A stretch of DNA of 64,000 nucleotides, taken from the NCBI GenBank assembly GCA_008360955.1, contig LUCM01002966.1:1-64000 (forward strand). Direction: 5' to 3'. Positions 46,740-59,558 of this stretch are shown piece by piece. The position numbers and the translations under genes are program-made. Below the pieces are notes generated by a model. The model did no database searches. It saw nothing but the letters and a program-made list of their open reading frames with translations, and was not told the DNA's origin. The DNA comes from Fasciolopsis buskii (taxonomy: Eukaryota > Platyhelminthes > Trematoda > Plagiorchiida > Fasciolidae). How positions within the stretch are numbered: the first letter of the stretch is position 1; every line of letters starts with the position of its first letter.

Positions 46740-47610
46740 CGGGCACAAGTTTTTGAGCACGAACTATTGCTTAAGTTGGCCAATTTTGCTCGCAGCCCCG
46801 TCACGTCTTTTTATTTTTTTAAACAGAGCTGTCGGTAAGCTCATGTATCAGCTTTCCACAGCTCCCAACGCGCTCTTCATTTTCCACCTATTGACAATTA
46901 TTTCATAACTGCTAGGTGTGGCCTATTTTCCTTATCCCTGCGATCCACGGCATGGTTGTTGTTTTATCCACGTTTCCCACTCCACAGGGTTGTGGAACAT
47001 GAAAGTATGGATAAACGATCGCAAAAACCTGAAACAGGAGCTGCGAAGGATTTGCCATGATGTGTGCATAAAGCCAGTGCAAATCTCGATCAAGTTTCTT
47101 TATTCGCATAACGTCTCGTGGGGCCTGTCGAGTGAGTGTAATTTAACTCATGAGGAAAGCAATGACTTGCTCATGCATTATGTCCGAAGGGCTGGAAGGT
47201 GTATATGCAAACGGCACGGAAAAACCGTCCTGGGAGGGAAAGATGAAAATGATTTAGGAAGAAAGCCAATGCCGAAGTTGCGGGAGTACTAGAGTCAAGG
47301 GGGTTGCACTGCTTTGTTAAACGAAGGTAACGTGACTAGGTGAGGGACGTGAGAGGAAAATTAATGAAACGGAGCATTAGCTTACATGAGACAGCAATTA
47401 CTGACCTTAGGCCTAATTCCATTCCGTTATCGAATTAGCTGGCACCTGGTCTAGGTCCGATCGTGGGAGATGTAGCTTTGAAGAAAGCATCAGAGTAGGT
47501 TTCTGAAGTTGATGGCTGTTCGGAGCTCTCCGTGTTGGCCAGAGGAAGGACCTGGGTGACGCTCGTGTAAGCACTTCTGGCAGCGTTTAAGTTTTATTTT
47601 TTCCGCAGCA
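46740..47610 (-). repeat. Diverged repeat X, copy 1
   Basis: Plus-strand text such as CCACCTATTGACAATTATTT and CATAACTGCTAGGTGTG parallels 50920-50965 in copy 2, and matching order continues through the TTAGCTTACATGA and GACCTGGGTGAC segments. Strand is assigned because copy 2 directly follows a CR1-like endonuclease on the minus strand, so X may be the part of ORF2 between endonuclease and RT (inference). Confidence 0.5.
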
Positions 47611-47999
47611 ACTGATGTGTTAAAAATTGGAGAAAGGGTTGAACTATGGCATAGGTGAAGCTAATTTTACCTTGGTGGACTCAATTTTTAGTGAAAGTAA
47701 ATTCAGAATGGTACAACAGCTTATTCATTAGTGTCAGTGGCCATGAAGATTCATCTCCTAAAAGATAGTGGCAGCGGAGCGGCAACATAAGGCTTTCATT
47801 ACGTAAACGTTGGTAACCAGTTATGAGGTGTTAGATGACCGTTTTGGGCCTATGAAAGTTTCTGAGACAACAAAGATGAAAGGAAAACGAAAAAAGGATG
47901 GAATATGGTGCGGGAAAGTGTCTACACTAAATGAATGAGATAAGAGAGAGTTGGCCTAGCTAACAGTAATTTAATCCCTTAGTGAAACAACGTCAGTCG

Positions 48000-48930
48000 T
48001 GATAAGATGCTTGGTCATTTTTATCATTAGTAATGAGGGCACACCCGCTACAAGAAGGAGAGGAAGTTAATAAAGGTAATGATATGAGGGCGCGAAGAAA
48101 CTGGAGCGACTAGCGGAGAATCTGAATACCAAGAAAGCCTGGTGGTAAGCGGTGTGAAGTTTAGGTCACAAACCTGCTATCGAAGCCTTCATTAGGCCTC
48201 ATCTGCTCCCACCTTGGATTGTGTAAGTTTCAATTAGAGCTAGACATCGAGTAGACTTGCTAAGTGAGCTTTGAAATCAGATAAACAAGAGCAAGACCTC
48301 AGTTATCTAAGGAGATTGTTCCGCAGTTCACAGTAAGCAACACTGAATATTTTGCACTGATCGGTAGCCGAGCAACAGGGATTATTACCAAGCGGTATTT
48401 TCTACGAACTGGGTAGGGGGACTAACGGCGACATGCACGACGTTTGCAGCAGAATAAAAATTAACAAGGTAAAGGCTCAAGAGAAAGGCGAGGTCTAATT
48501 TGATGCAAGGAAGCCGAATTGCTTGCATCCGGATGTGTAGCTTGGGTAACAGGAGGGACCACGGAGGGTTTCTGGGGGACGTCCGCCACAAATTCTCATT
48601 GCGATTTGGTCAGCAGCACGCGCACAGGTGGGGATAATCAAGACTTTTCGAGATGGTGTCTGGCGTGGAATTTGAAGGTGCTTAATCTGCAGTCTTGGGT
48701 GCGGAAGGATCATCACAGGGCTACTTTTATTGACGGGGCTTCGCTGTTCGGCTTGCTCATGGAAGATGAAAGAGGAGAACTACGGGAGCTCTGGAACCTT
48801 AATCATATGTGTTGCAGAAATAATAATAATTTGGTGTATTTCTCGAAAACTCCGAGAGACATGCATGGCTGTAGGATCAGGCGTTACCGTGTTATGGCAC
48901 AACCAATCGGGCAACATAGCTGAAAGATGG
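48000..48930 (-). pseudogene. CR1-like RT C-terminal region, copy 1
   Basis: Aligns with 58040-58640: shared plus-strand strings include CAGTAAGCAACACTGAA versus GAGTAAGCAACTGTAAA, TTTTCTACGAACTG versus TATCTTCTACGAAGTG, and GACGTTTGCA. On the minus strand this is the end of a CR1-like ORF2. Confidence 0.6.
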
Positions 48931-48934
48931 AATC

Positions 48935-50680
48935 AGAAGGCGGATGAGTTGATATTACACACGGTTACCATCAGGTTAACAGGAAAACTTTTAAGCCCCC
49001 TTACTCCGCGTTTAGATGCACCAATAGCGCCCATCGCAGGCGCAAAATTCGGTTGGTCGAAGTGTTCAAAATCTCGCAAGTTTACACAAGGTCTACGGAA
49101 GTTAATCTGCGGCAAATAAAGCCAATGGATATTGCATGGTGGATGAACGGTTTGCAAACCTTGCCAAAAAGACTGGAGGAAAAGATGGAAGTAGACAACA
49201 GACTGGTAGCATCAAAATGGGGATGGGAGACAAAGTTCATGCGTTGTACGGTGGCTTCTGCAAACAAGGAACTATAAAAAATACGCTCAGAAGTGTAGAG
49301 TATAGCAGAATGATGACGTACATAATGGCGACTCATTGCTTGAAGGCGCTGCGGGAGAAAGAGTCACCAAACGCGAGGAGGAAAATGCAGAGTAGTATGC
49401 AGTACGGTAAATAAAACATCCAATGGTAATTTGAAATGAGGTTGGACCGTTTTGGCTCTTTTCGGTGGGGGAGTGCATTGTCAATGGTCACAATGGGAAT
49501 AATATCCCAAGGGGTCACTGAAGAAGGTATCCGGAGGTACGATGAAAGCTGAATGGCAAGCTTTACGTGTGAGTGATTTCGTGAATGTTCACTGTTAGTA
49601 AGGTGTGCATGTTATCAGTTGCTAAGTCAGGGCATTTAGTGAAGATTTGTCTGTTCATGGCACGTTCCGCTGGAGGTCACATTATGCGGCCTCTAGTTCC
49701 CAATGGAATTGTAGCAGGGACCATAATTTTTCGTTGCTGGATCACACTGGTTAACGTTAACTATTTGTTTCCGCACGGCCTCGAAGTAAAATCTTTTAGA
49801 CCAACCTGAGTGGTGCTCGCGATGAGTTTGGAATAACGGAGGAAACGGCAGTCCGAAAAGTGCTTCAGCTGGGGTGTTATGGTGAGTTGCAGGGAAAATG
49901 TAAATAAATAGGCCGAGAAGTATGGGAGTGAATAGTAAGACGGGAAGACATATTCATAGTGTTTACGCTTCTGCAAGTTGGAAATCGTTGGGCATAGCGA
50001 TGTGGCAAGGGTAGACCACTCCTTAAAATGGTTCGGACCATTCCGTTTACCCAGCGGTCAAGGAGGATCAATCTTAGGTATTGTCTATATAGCAATAGTA
50101 TATTAGTTTATCTTGCGCCCTCAGATGGAGTGCCGTGGAAAGCGGTTTATTAAAAATAGGGAGATAGGTTAGAGCTTGGGCCTTAGATAACCTGGTGTAT
50201 GTGATCGGTTGAGGAGGTAGGACACTCATTTGGACCCAGAAAGGTACGAAGGCTGAGAGAAATCCGAAGGGTTAAGGCGATGGGGGAAAATGAAATGAAA
50301 GTAAAAGCAAATCCGTCGCCTGGAGAGTATCCAGGGGAGGGGAAGCTGAGAGGGCGGTTCTTCACCAGTGACCGAAAGCAGTACGGCGAAGGTTTGATGG
50401 GCGACTGTCGGATAATAAAATGGATTATGGCCTGGGTAGGAGGATTTGCCAGCAGCTAGTCCAAGAATATCTGATATTGATAAAACACTGGAATCTTTCA
50501 TTTTTGCTGTAACTCTAAGCGTACACCCGTGAAAGAAGAAAAGTGAGAGGAGTGTTAAGGAGTTTGAACATGATAATATTACGGCTATTGTGGAGGTCCT
50601 GAGCATGCTTGTCCGGCGCACATATGGGAGACAGGGGCTGGGGTGAAAACGTAGCTTGGCGTGACCATAGATGCGTGTGG
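48935..50680. other. No intact gene; probably decayed CR1-like sequence
   Basis: By position this should hold the RT of the minus-strand element whose endonuclease lies at 51840-52480, but no RT motif can be read. Minus-strand frame 50753-50226 is open for 175 codons without a recognised domain. Confidence 0.35.
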
Positions 50681-50689
50681 AGAGCCTAC

Positions 50690-51620
50690 TCCACTGATAC
50701 CCGACTGAGTCTACAGCACATGAACCAGTGGCGCATCCAGCAAACACTGGCATTATTGAGCTGCCCCTTTAGCGGCATCGGGTCTAGGTTAGTGGGAGAC
50801 AAACCCGGTGCTGCAGGTGTCGCATTTCCTTCATAGCTCGGCAATGAGGTTTTGTATTTGTTCCTAACGGAGGAGTGGTTGAGCCCATATAGGAACTTTC
50901 CATGGCCCCTCCGCCCGATCACAATTTTCCACGTATTGGCAGTTTTTTCGCAACTGCTGGGGGTGCTTTGTTTTCCTCACGTTCTCAAGGCGTGGCCATG
51001 TTGTTGCTGCAACGGGGGTGTCAATAAGCTGGGCTGGGGAGAGGAAAAGTAAGTGTGGGCAATCACAAGGAGGAGCACAACTGATGTTTTGAATCATATG
51101 CCGGAGGTAGGAAAAAAGCCGGCACAAAGCCCAATTTTTGTGACTCAATCGGTGTCATTTACGTAGGTCAGATGAAGGAAAAGTAACTCATTTGGGAAAG
51201 GACGATTCGTTGTTATTATATGGCCGACTGATGGGGAGGTGTAAAGGCAAATGAGACAGGGCGAGTGTCATGAGACGGAACGCAGTAAAAGGAAGAAAGT
51301 GTGAACTAATGGAAGTTCTCGGGACAAGGAAATTCCAATGCTCCTTCAAAATAAGAATGTGACTGGCTGGGGGGTAGGAATGAAATGAACGGAACAGGAC
51401 GTTAACTTACATGAAGCGGTAATCTCTTATCTCTGTCCTACGCCATGTTGTTACCGTACTTGCTGATAGCAGATCCAGAACTCGTCATGAGGATTGCCGG
51501 GTACAGAATAAAGACAGAGTGGGTATTTCGAAACCAATGGCTGACTCCAAGGCACGCCATTCTGATACATAGTTGCCGGTTAGTTGAGGAACCTGGGTGA
51601 CAAACTTTAATTGTTAGTTT
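50690..51620 (-). repeat. Diverged repeat X, copy 2
   Basis: Second copy of the segment at 46740-47610, about 4 kb away in the same orientation, with end segments TTAACTTACATGAAGC and GAACCTGGGTGACA. It sits just downstream (minus strand) of the endonuclease at 51840-52480. Confidence 0.5.
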
Positions 51621-51839
51621 CTAGATGCCGCCGGCCAGGTTGTGATACAATTCATCTGCAGCCAGCTGTAAGGCCGTCACTAGAAAAAAGCTTCCTCAGT
51701 CAAGTTTGGCGAACTAGAGAGGGCAAGTGCTGCCAGATTAGATAAGCTGGGCTAGTTGTGTCAATAGGATGCTTGGGGCGGGAAGCAAGGACACGGATTT
51801 TAAGGCAAGCTACCCTGCGGTCACTCCATGGAAACTTAT

Positions 51840-52480
51840 TTCCGACTTAAACCAAGGTGTGGTGATCAGTATGCGTTAGGATGAGGTTCAATGTATTATT
51901 AGTTCCGGTGGGTGACGCTACCCGCCGCACCCAACCTTCACTGATGTAGGTGGGAGAACAACGATGTTAGGCTTGGTAGAGCCGCAATCGTGAACCAGGT
52001 TACACCAGGGAGATCAAGGTCTCCGGCAATAATTTTTGATGTTGATCGGAGGGGAGCAAGGCGATCAAATGCGTCCACTGAGAAGGGGAGACTAATTTCA
52101 TTGAGATGGAGGGCGGTAGATACGGGCAGTATAGATAACACAGTACGACACCTTGATTGTGAGCCACAAGGATTCTTAGATCAGTTAGAGTGCAGAATGC
52201 GTTAGAACGAAGACTGGTAGGCCCTGCCTTACATAAACAAGGCAACCGTTCGCTAGGTGATTGTTTCTAGTACATCCAATGGATTGGTATCCCGCAAGAG
52301 ATGTCACCCTATTAGGTGTGTCTTCATTAAGCCAGGTCTCAGTGATGAGGATTATATCCAGATTGGAGCAGGTGGCAAAGCAATTTGAGTGGCTTCATGT
52401 ATTTAGAATATAACGGCAGTTAATTAGCATAAAAGAGAGGGCTATGTTGATACCAAGGCGGGGTGAGTGGTGGAATTTCA
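51840..52480 (-). pseudogene. CR1-like AP endonuclease
   Basis: The minus strand, with frame breaks, reads NCRYILNT, CSNLDIILITETWL (catalytic Glu in ITETWL), TSLAGYQSIGCTR, GDLDLPGVTWFTIAA (the GDFNxPxIxW motif, Phe replaced by Leu) and NNTLNLILT, then PWSDRRVA for the SDH motif (His replaced by Arg). The block order is that of the N-terminal domain of CR1/Jockey ORF2. Confidence 0.8.
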
Positions 52481-52505
52481 AAGAGAGAGGTGTGTGAAGA
52501 GTCAA

Positions 52506-54140
52506 TCATAATGAAATAAATAGGTGGGCAGATAGTATTAAGTCAGTTTTAGTGGATGTTGAACGAGATACGGCAGAAGAAGGTGGAGACGAGAACGAAC
52601 GAGGGCATTCAACGTTTTTCCTTATGCCATTATGGGGATAACCCGAAGTACTGAGAAGATAACTGTGGAGGGAGGCAGAATGGGAGTGGGTTTGGGGAGA
52701 ATAATAAGGTGGCGGTGGTGGTTCCGGACGGGGAGAGGGAGGGAGGAAGGGACAATTTTCTGACTGGGTATGTACTGACGAAGAGGAAACATTAGTGGGA
52801 TTTGCTGCGGTTCCTGTGATTGAGCCAGGGCAATGGTAAGCGGAAGTTGGTGGTGGAACACATGTGACGGTGGAGATATGCCCAATGGAGTCCATAGACA
52901 ACTGTCCTGGGAAATTCGATGCAACAGCGAAGGCCTTTGGCATGTAAAAGCTGGTGTAATGGTAGGTTTTTAAATCTGCGATGCGGGTCTGCGATTTTCT
53001 TCTGGCTTAGAAATTCTCAAGGCAGCGACATTTCGGTCCCCGTGAAATGAAGGGTGGGCAATAGAAAGTCAGCGCGGTTAGAGCCAGTCAGCTGAGGCAT
53101 CGAGGCGATGGGGCTAACAAAGGGATTGACCAGGATAGGGTTGGAGTAGTTTGGTCGCTAGGTTAATAACGCCGGCGTTGTTCCACTGTGGAACAGTGTG
53201 TTGTTTTTTGGGGTGTTAGCGCAGGTTTACCTTCGGTAACTAGCCTTTTAAGGGTCTGGATGGTGCAGGGCGAGTTTTGATTGGCCCTAGACATTTTAGC
53301 TTCGCGAGGAGAGGAGAGGCTTTTGCGGCCCTTTAAGAATGTCGTAGGAAAGGGGTTTATATGCGGACGTTTTTGGGAGGACAGTGGCAAAGAAGATAGT
53401 GATCAGCGGTCTAGTTCAACACTTGCCTGTGGCTGTGGTGGGGCCGCAAGGACCGGTTTGGATTCCAAGCTTCTATCCATGCTGGGTAGTTTGGGGAATT
53501 TATGTTTGGTAGAACCGTTCTTGGGTTTTTACTTGCATGCACTGAGGGCCTCCCTCTGAATAAAGGTTTTGTCCGGGGTAATTTTGATGCAGTTGAACGG
53601 GGTAAATGAGGCCATCATAGCTTCACTCCCAAAAACTGCTCTACAGCAGCGGAGCTAAGGAACTAAAACTGTGCTGGTTATGATCTGCTTAACATTCCTT
53701 TACGTGGACTCAAACGGTGGTTAGTGTCCTGTCCTACTGCATGCAGAGGGGAGATTGTATTTGCACGAGTCTAGTGAAATGCCCTCGGGAACATTATGAA
53801 CCACAGCAATAGACGATCTTAGGTTCCGCCGCTCAATTTCTAAGGATACTGAGTCGCTATCCCAAGAGAAACCAGCAAGACTTTTGCAAAGTGTGTTTTC
53901 TGGCCTCTTAGTTAAGTGAGTGAAAGGAAGAAACTTTGCAATTACTGGTTTTATTAGCAAAAGTTCGTTGTTTTTCTCGCGAATCGTACGTCCCAATTTC
54001 GGAACTTTATTATTAGTCTGCACGAACATGTCTGTGACACTAACGGTGCACACTGGAGTCCCGAGGATTGGTTCTGAGGGTGTGCACCCGTTGCATCTTA
54101 CAGCTATGATCTCGGTACGTTTAGGCTTAGGGACCGCCAT
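52506..54140 (-). pseudogene. CR1-like ORF1 and ORF2 leader remnants
   Basis: Three open stretches on the minus strand directly upstream of the endonuclease. 54140-53721 (139 codons) has a basic start, Cys pairs (VRCNGC) and EIERRNLRSSIAVVHNVPEG, which resembles the RSxxVxNVPE block of CR1-type ORF1 proteins. 53390-53163 is Lys/Arg-rich. 52943-52506 is proline-rich (RPEPPPPPYY) and ends just before the endonuclease. ORF1 proteins bind element RNA. Identity rests on that one block and on position. Confidence 0.5.
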
Positions 54141-54739
54141 TTCGACTGAGTGAGACGATGTGTACAGCTGTACACTTGTGTGATGAAGGGCACATTTGGG
54201 GATGCTAATGGCTGTGTCAAATCGTAGAGGTGGAACCGCGCGAGGAGCATTTGGTCAATCTAATTAAGCGGTGCCTAAATTGAGATTGAACCAACACTAA
54301 TATTGTTGCAGTCGAAATATCGTTCAGCAAAAATGCGCTCCGATAATTTACGTGGAGAAGAAGAGTTCTAACTAAGTCAAAAAAGCGTTTTTAAGCAATA
54401 TTTAACTAATAGAGACTATAAAGCAAAACTAACCCCGACGGAAGCCTCAAAGGATGGTTGTCAATTGCGGAACTGCGACGACAAGGCAAAACTTTTGAGC
54501 AGTCTAAGTGTTGCGTTGACTTTGGGCGACAGGACAGTGTCCATAAGGGATAGGGCTGGTAAACAAGAAAATGAGTAGACAGTTCGTTGGGTTCAGCTAA
54601 GCTAAAAAGTGTTATGGCTATCACAAAAACACCCTAGTTGACAAAAGCAAACAAGAAAAGACAACTCACTCCGAGGGGCAGTGTGATGCAATCCGGCGAT
54701 TAAGCCTCTCATAGGGTAACTATAGTGATACAGAACTTT

Positions 54740-55310
54740 TGACAGCAGAGTACTTCTTAGCCTACTTGATACACCGGTTATAGCAGAATTTTAGGTTCGC
54801 ATTCACAATTGCAACGGTGGAATTAAATGTGCCGGTTTCAAAGGATTAAGTGTATTTTAATGTCTTCAGTGGTGGTTCCTGGCGAATAACCTTAAATATA
54901 TGAGTAATATGCAGCAAGGAGTAAGGACGCTAACAAGAATAACCTCAGGAGTAATAGATTGTAGCTCTTAGCGAAGACCTGAAGGCGATAACTACACTTA
55001 GAGTAGACTTGTGCTCCATGCCTCTTAATTTTGGATGAACACATGGGGTAGAAAACATTCGCACCCTTCTTCTACGTGTAAAAACTTATGAGCTTTGACC
55101 AATGGATATCAACACTCTGGGGAGCTTGGTTTAAGAAATCGCACTGACAAGTGAGGCGAAATCGCTACTCTGGAATCCCTTTTGGGAGGGGCAGATAAAA
55201 TTATGAGCAGTTGCAAAGTTTACCACTTGCTTTTAAGCAACGTCTTCCATAAGCTTCAATACGACTGGATTGTGGTTGATGGGGTAATGGTGAATAATAA
55301 TAATGATGTA
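54740..55310 (-). pseudogene. CR1-like RT core, copy 2 (badly decayed)
   Basis: The minus strand reads YYSYIFKVIRQEP where the copy at 58.9 kb has LYINIFKVIRHGTP, and plus-strand text at 55140-55290 parallels 59170-59330. A short AATAATAATAATGATG insertion at about 55290 ends the similarity. Confidence 0.6.
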
Positions 55311-55319
55311 TATTTGTCG

Positions 55320-56610
55320 ATTTGCGAGAGGCATGCGCAAGTCAAAATCAAATTTGTGCATGGATAATGCAGAGGAAACGCCAATAACAGGAATGAAGAG
55401 AGATATGAGATAAGCACAGATCCGGATTACTCAGGAAGCATCCTGGAAAGTAGAATTAAATTCTGCAAAGCAATGTGCAGAGCGCAAACGTGCCAGTTAA
55501 AAAGCAAAACCAAACAAACCGTTTCACAAGATTACACAGATTCTCCCCCGAGGATGTTCGCAAGCAGCGGATTACTAGTCAGTTCGTGTCTAAGTGCACG
55601 AAATGTGAGTATCGCTTGCGTAAAACATGACCGAAACTCAGTGGCAGGTATCGAGATATGGCTCGGGTCCCGAGACAACAAAATCGTTACGTTATGAGCG
55701 GAGAAGTTCAGCTGAGATGAGGAGTAATGAGAAAATCTTAATTAGACGGAAGTAGTGGATGAGATAGTCGCGTTTGACAGCAACAAAGTTTCGGTAAAAT
55801 ACTGAGGAAGGTGGAGAAGTGCTGTCGCGATTATATCAGACTATCTGTAGGATATCTCATAAAGCCTTCTACACAAAAATATGGGCTCCCAAAACTGGTG
55901 ATTGCATTCGTATGCGGCTGACGGTAAGCTGGACTGAGAGGTGCGTTGGAGGAGAAAAAGGTTTCGCATGAAGTAAAGGCAGTTCCCAAATACACAAGCC
56001 AAGAATGTCCTCTTTTCTGTCATTTTTGTTGTCGCAATCTTTGATCTTAGCCGGCTGTTCAGGCGGAGAATCTGAGGGGTGCGCAGGTCATTCCAGCCGC
56101 AGTAGTGAGCGTTTTTGTCCAGTCCTCAAGAGATATTTAAGTAGAGATATCCGTGACGATCAGCGGGTAGTTCAGGTTGAACGGATCAGTACTTGAGCGC
56201 CAGATTGGTCGCCAGCGTTCTAGCAGGAATGAGAAGCTGATAAATTTGGGTTTGCCCTTGCTAAGGCGAAACTTGCAGCAGCACGTTCAGCCTGAGTGCG
56301 GCGTGTGTAACCTAACAGAGATAAGTAGTCTGGCTTAGGTGGCGGCTTGGGGTTATGGCGATTTTCGAACCGGAGGCAGTAAATCTGTAACAAAATGCTT
56401 CTATTGCGTAAAAGTTGGTAGGAGACCTGAGCTATAGGGTCAGTTTTCGGGGGTAGTTGTATGTTTTGAGGCTCTCAAGAACAGCCTATTACTCGCCGTC
56501 AAATCAGTAACGAAGGTGAGATTGCATGAGACCTATGGATTACACGGGCTAAAGTTGTTTAAGTCACAGAAACCGATGGCAGCATGGATCCATCCGGCAG
56601 TATGTTGGCA
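55320..56610. other. No gene recognised
   Basis: Short frames only; possibly more CR1-like debris. Confidence 0.35.
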
Positions 56611-56619
56611 TTTTGTTCG

Positions 56620-56750
56620 GCTCACTTTCAACCGGCGGGCAGCTCGGCTGCAGCGGTGCGCGGGTGCAACTAGGTTGGCGGATTACACCTCCTCCTGCGT
56701 TCACCCTCTAATGGTGTTTTTCAAGTTGGGTGGCCAGCACTCGGTCAGCC
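56620..56750 (+). repeat. GC-rich dispersed repeat, plus copy
   Basis: The stretch containing GGCAGCTCGGCTGCAGCGGT and TGTTTTTCAAGTTGG matches the reverse complement of 60945-61060. It could be a 5' untranslated segment of one of the retrotransposon families (inference). Confidence 0.7.
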
Positions 56751-57608
56751 CCACCCATTAGCACTGCTGTGGTTAACAGCACTGTAGCTCATAAGTTCAT
56801 GTGCACCACTTTGTACTGGCTTCCTCTTGCTCCTTCCCAAAATTCTTCTAACAAATCCATACAAAAGAACTCACGAATGGTCAGCATTTTTATTGGCATC
56901 TGATATGAACTGACGTTCACAATGCATATTGACACCCGAAAACAGCTGAAGACCGTCGTTTTTCATTAACCTCTATTCTCATCTGCGGAATTTGGCAATA
57001 TACGGATGCTCCTGGTAACAGTTCTTCACACGAGTCCACCAGACATTGACCCATTTGACTCCGATTCTCCTTCTTTTCCAACGCCACGTTCATCTCTAGA
57101 CCAAGCTCAATTTATGAACGCAAAATTGCTCGAAATAAACCCCATATATTAGTATTACGATGGCACAATACCCATCCTTTGTCGCTGCTCTCCTTGCTTA
57201 ATCGGTCTGTGCCTTCTGAATTTTTGAGTTTTATACTGCCTTTTTGATATCCAGTCTAGTTTTCGCTCATCTCCATTCCGTTATCGCATCCATACTGATA
57301 CTCATCTCCACCCTATGACTCTCTTGACTATCGAGTACCCCGGCCAACGGGCGGCGACAGCCATTGCCCTCCAGCCATATTTTGCGCCCGCGGTACGCAC
57401 CTTTGTCGCATTCAAATAATATAACTCGCAGTGTAGGACTGGAATGCAAACACAGAAAAATCTTTGCGAACCATTGCCTAGCTTTGAATTAAAACCCCCT
57501 GCTCGGCAAACCACATTGCCTGTTATGATCCTGTGAGCGGAACCACATTGCAATGTATGTTTGGTTTCCGTTTTCCATGTCTTCATTGTGCCTTCCTGGC
57601 CTAATTTT

Positions 57609-57655
57609 GATGTTATCTTGCGCATGACTCTCGTATGTCGAGAGATATACAAAAA
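57609..57655. repeat. Hairpin-bearing direct repeat, unit 1
   Basis: CTCTCG (57628-57633), loop TATGT, CGAGAG (57639-57644), flanked by CTTGCGCATGA and ATATACA. A sister unit lies 138 bases downstream. Confidence 0.7.
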
Positions 57656-57747
57656 CAAACAAGCCTCCCAAATCACTAGAGGTCGCTTCCACCCCCTGTC
57701 TCTTCGATTCACATTGTCCGTATCTCCTGTGCATCATCTATGTAAAA

Positions 57748-57797
57748 AATTGATCTTGCCTCGCGCATGCATCTCGCAAATCGAGAAATATACATTA
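57748..57797. repeat. Hairpin-bearing direct repeat, unit 2
   Basis: TCTCG (57772-57776), loop CAAAT, CGAGA (57782-57786), with similar flanks GCGCATGCA and ATATACA. The stem is kept while the loop differs, as expected for a structured 3' tail of an element (inference). Confidence 0.7.
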
Positions 57798-58746
57798 TAT
57801 TATTAAGTATGATGATATTTTCATCAGCCCCCATTGGGAAAAGCACAGAAGTTGGTTGCCTAAGCCGCTGGTAAACAGAATATACCACTACAAGGGAGGT
57901 CGAAAAGTGCATTAGCGTGGAAGTGCGAGAAAGCGGGGAAGTAAGAGGTGAAACCGAATCCCAGGTGACGATCTCAGTAATGATTTCGTCATGAACTAGG
58001 ATTCCAGCCCCTATTCGTAAACCTCGTCTAGCTCAATGTTCGCTCGTGTCGAGTTAATTAAGAGTGGAAAATCTAGTAGCTTCTCCAGCTGGGCTTTGAA
58101 CGAGGGCAAATTTGGGCACGATCGCAGGGAACTAGGGAGTTTGTTTCACAGTCTGGAGTAAGCAACTGTAAAGAATTTTGCCCTGATCGATAGTCAAATC
58201 AGGAGTATTCTTAACGGGTAGTATCTTCTACGAAGTGAACACGGGGGCTGCCGGCGTCATGTATGACGTTTGCAATAGACTGAATATCATTAGGACAGAT
58301 TAAAGAGATATTTAAGGTTTAGTCTGACTCGACGAAGCCATAGTGGTTCAGGACAAACCAGCTCGCATCTGACCCTGTAGTTTAGACTGGATGAAAGACC
58401 TAGAAATTTCTAATGAACACCCGCTGCACATTCTGGATCGCGATGCTGGCAAATTTACGCATGTGTGAAGATAATCGGGCGGTACTGGAGGTGGGGCATA
58501 GCATGGGACTTGAAGGTGATAATTCTGCAGTATTGAGTGCGGAACGCTATTAAGATCATTGTAGCGGTTCTTTTAGCTACAGCGGTCTGGTGTTAGGCTT
58601 TCTCATGGAACTTGAAAGAGCACGAGCATTGTAACCCTAAGTTTTTAACTACATGTGATACAATAATTGGCGTGCCGTCCATAGAGGGGGGATCTTGGGG
58701 AACCATGACGTTTACGTTAATGGAGAACTTCTGTCAGCATAGAACT

Positions 58747-59558
58747 TCATAAGCACTTGGAACACCAGTTATCAGGAGACTCTAGGTCTTCATTGATTAA
58801 CGCAAGAGTTGAGCTAAATGAACCAGACTCAAAAGAGTAGACTATTTTAATGTCATCGGCAAACAGGATTGGTGTGCCATGACGAATAACTTTAAAGATA
58901 TTAATGTATAACATGAACAGGAGAGGACCTAGGACGCTCCTCTCAATGACCCTACTGGTAATAGCACAGAGCTGGGTGAAACCACCGTTAATAATGACAA
59001 CCTGAAAGCGATCGGAAAGGTAGGATGAGAGCCAAGATAAGAGGGGATCTCTTACTCCATAAGTCCTAATTTTCGCCGGAAGTCGGGAGTGGGAAACGCG
59101 GTCAAGCGCTTTTGACATATTTAGAAAGATTGTGAGCATCGACCAGTGGGAACCAGCATTCTGGGTGACCAAGTTTAAAAAGTCAAACTGACAGGTGAGA
59201 CAGGATCGGCCCTTGAGGATGCCGTGCTGGGAGGGATTGATAAGGTTGTGAGTAGAAAGGAAGTTAACCAGTTCTTATTTAACAACCTTCTCCATTTGCC
59301 TGGACGGGACTGGAGTGTGGTTAATAGAGCGAAAATTTTCAGGTTCATGCATAGAACCCTTTTGTGGTGTGGAACAGTAATGGAGGCTTTCCATTGTGAC
59401 AGAAAAGTAGCGTCTGATATGGAGGGCAAGAACAGATTTAGAAGTAGCAGTGGAAGATCTGGACCACAATTGGGCCCCGGCCTATGCGATGGCTTGGCAC
59501 ATTTCATCACTGTCATGATGACAGCAACGTCGACTAAAATGTAGGAAAATCTAACCAA
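58747..59558 (-). pseudogene. CR1-like reverse transcriptase
   Basis: Two adjoining open stretches. The first, 59558-59175, includes a region before the RT ending PVSLTF (the FRPxSLT block in another frame reads NFRSINHTPVPSRQMEKVV). The second, 59172-58747, reads TIFLNMSKALDRVSHSRLPA (motif A with its catalytic Asp replaced by Asn), LLSWLSSYLSDRFQVV, SVLGPLLFMLYIN and motif C ILFADDIKIVYSF, which is intact. The loss in motif A alone would abolish polymerase activity. Confidence 0.88.

Larger units (their letters stand above)
56760..58030. other. No gene; contains two related hairpins
   Basis: Overlapping frames on both strands without domains. Includes the hairpin-bearing direct repeats listed separately. 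Confidence 0.4.

Noticed and set aside
46740..51620. Host gene duplicated in tandem (repeat X)
   Set aside because: No intact frame in either copy and copy 2 abuts a CR1-like endonuclease, so a mobile-element origin is more likely.
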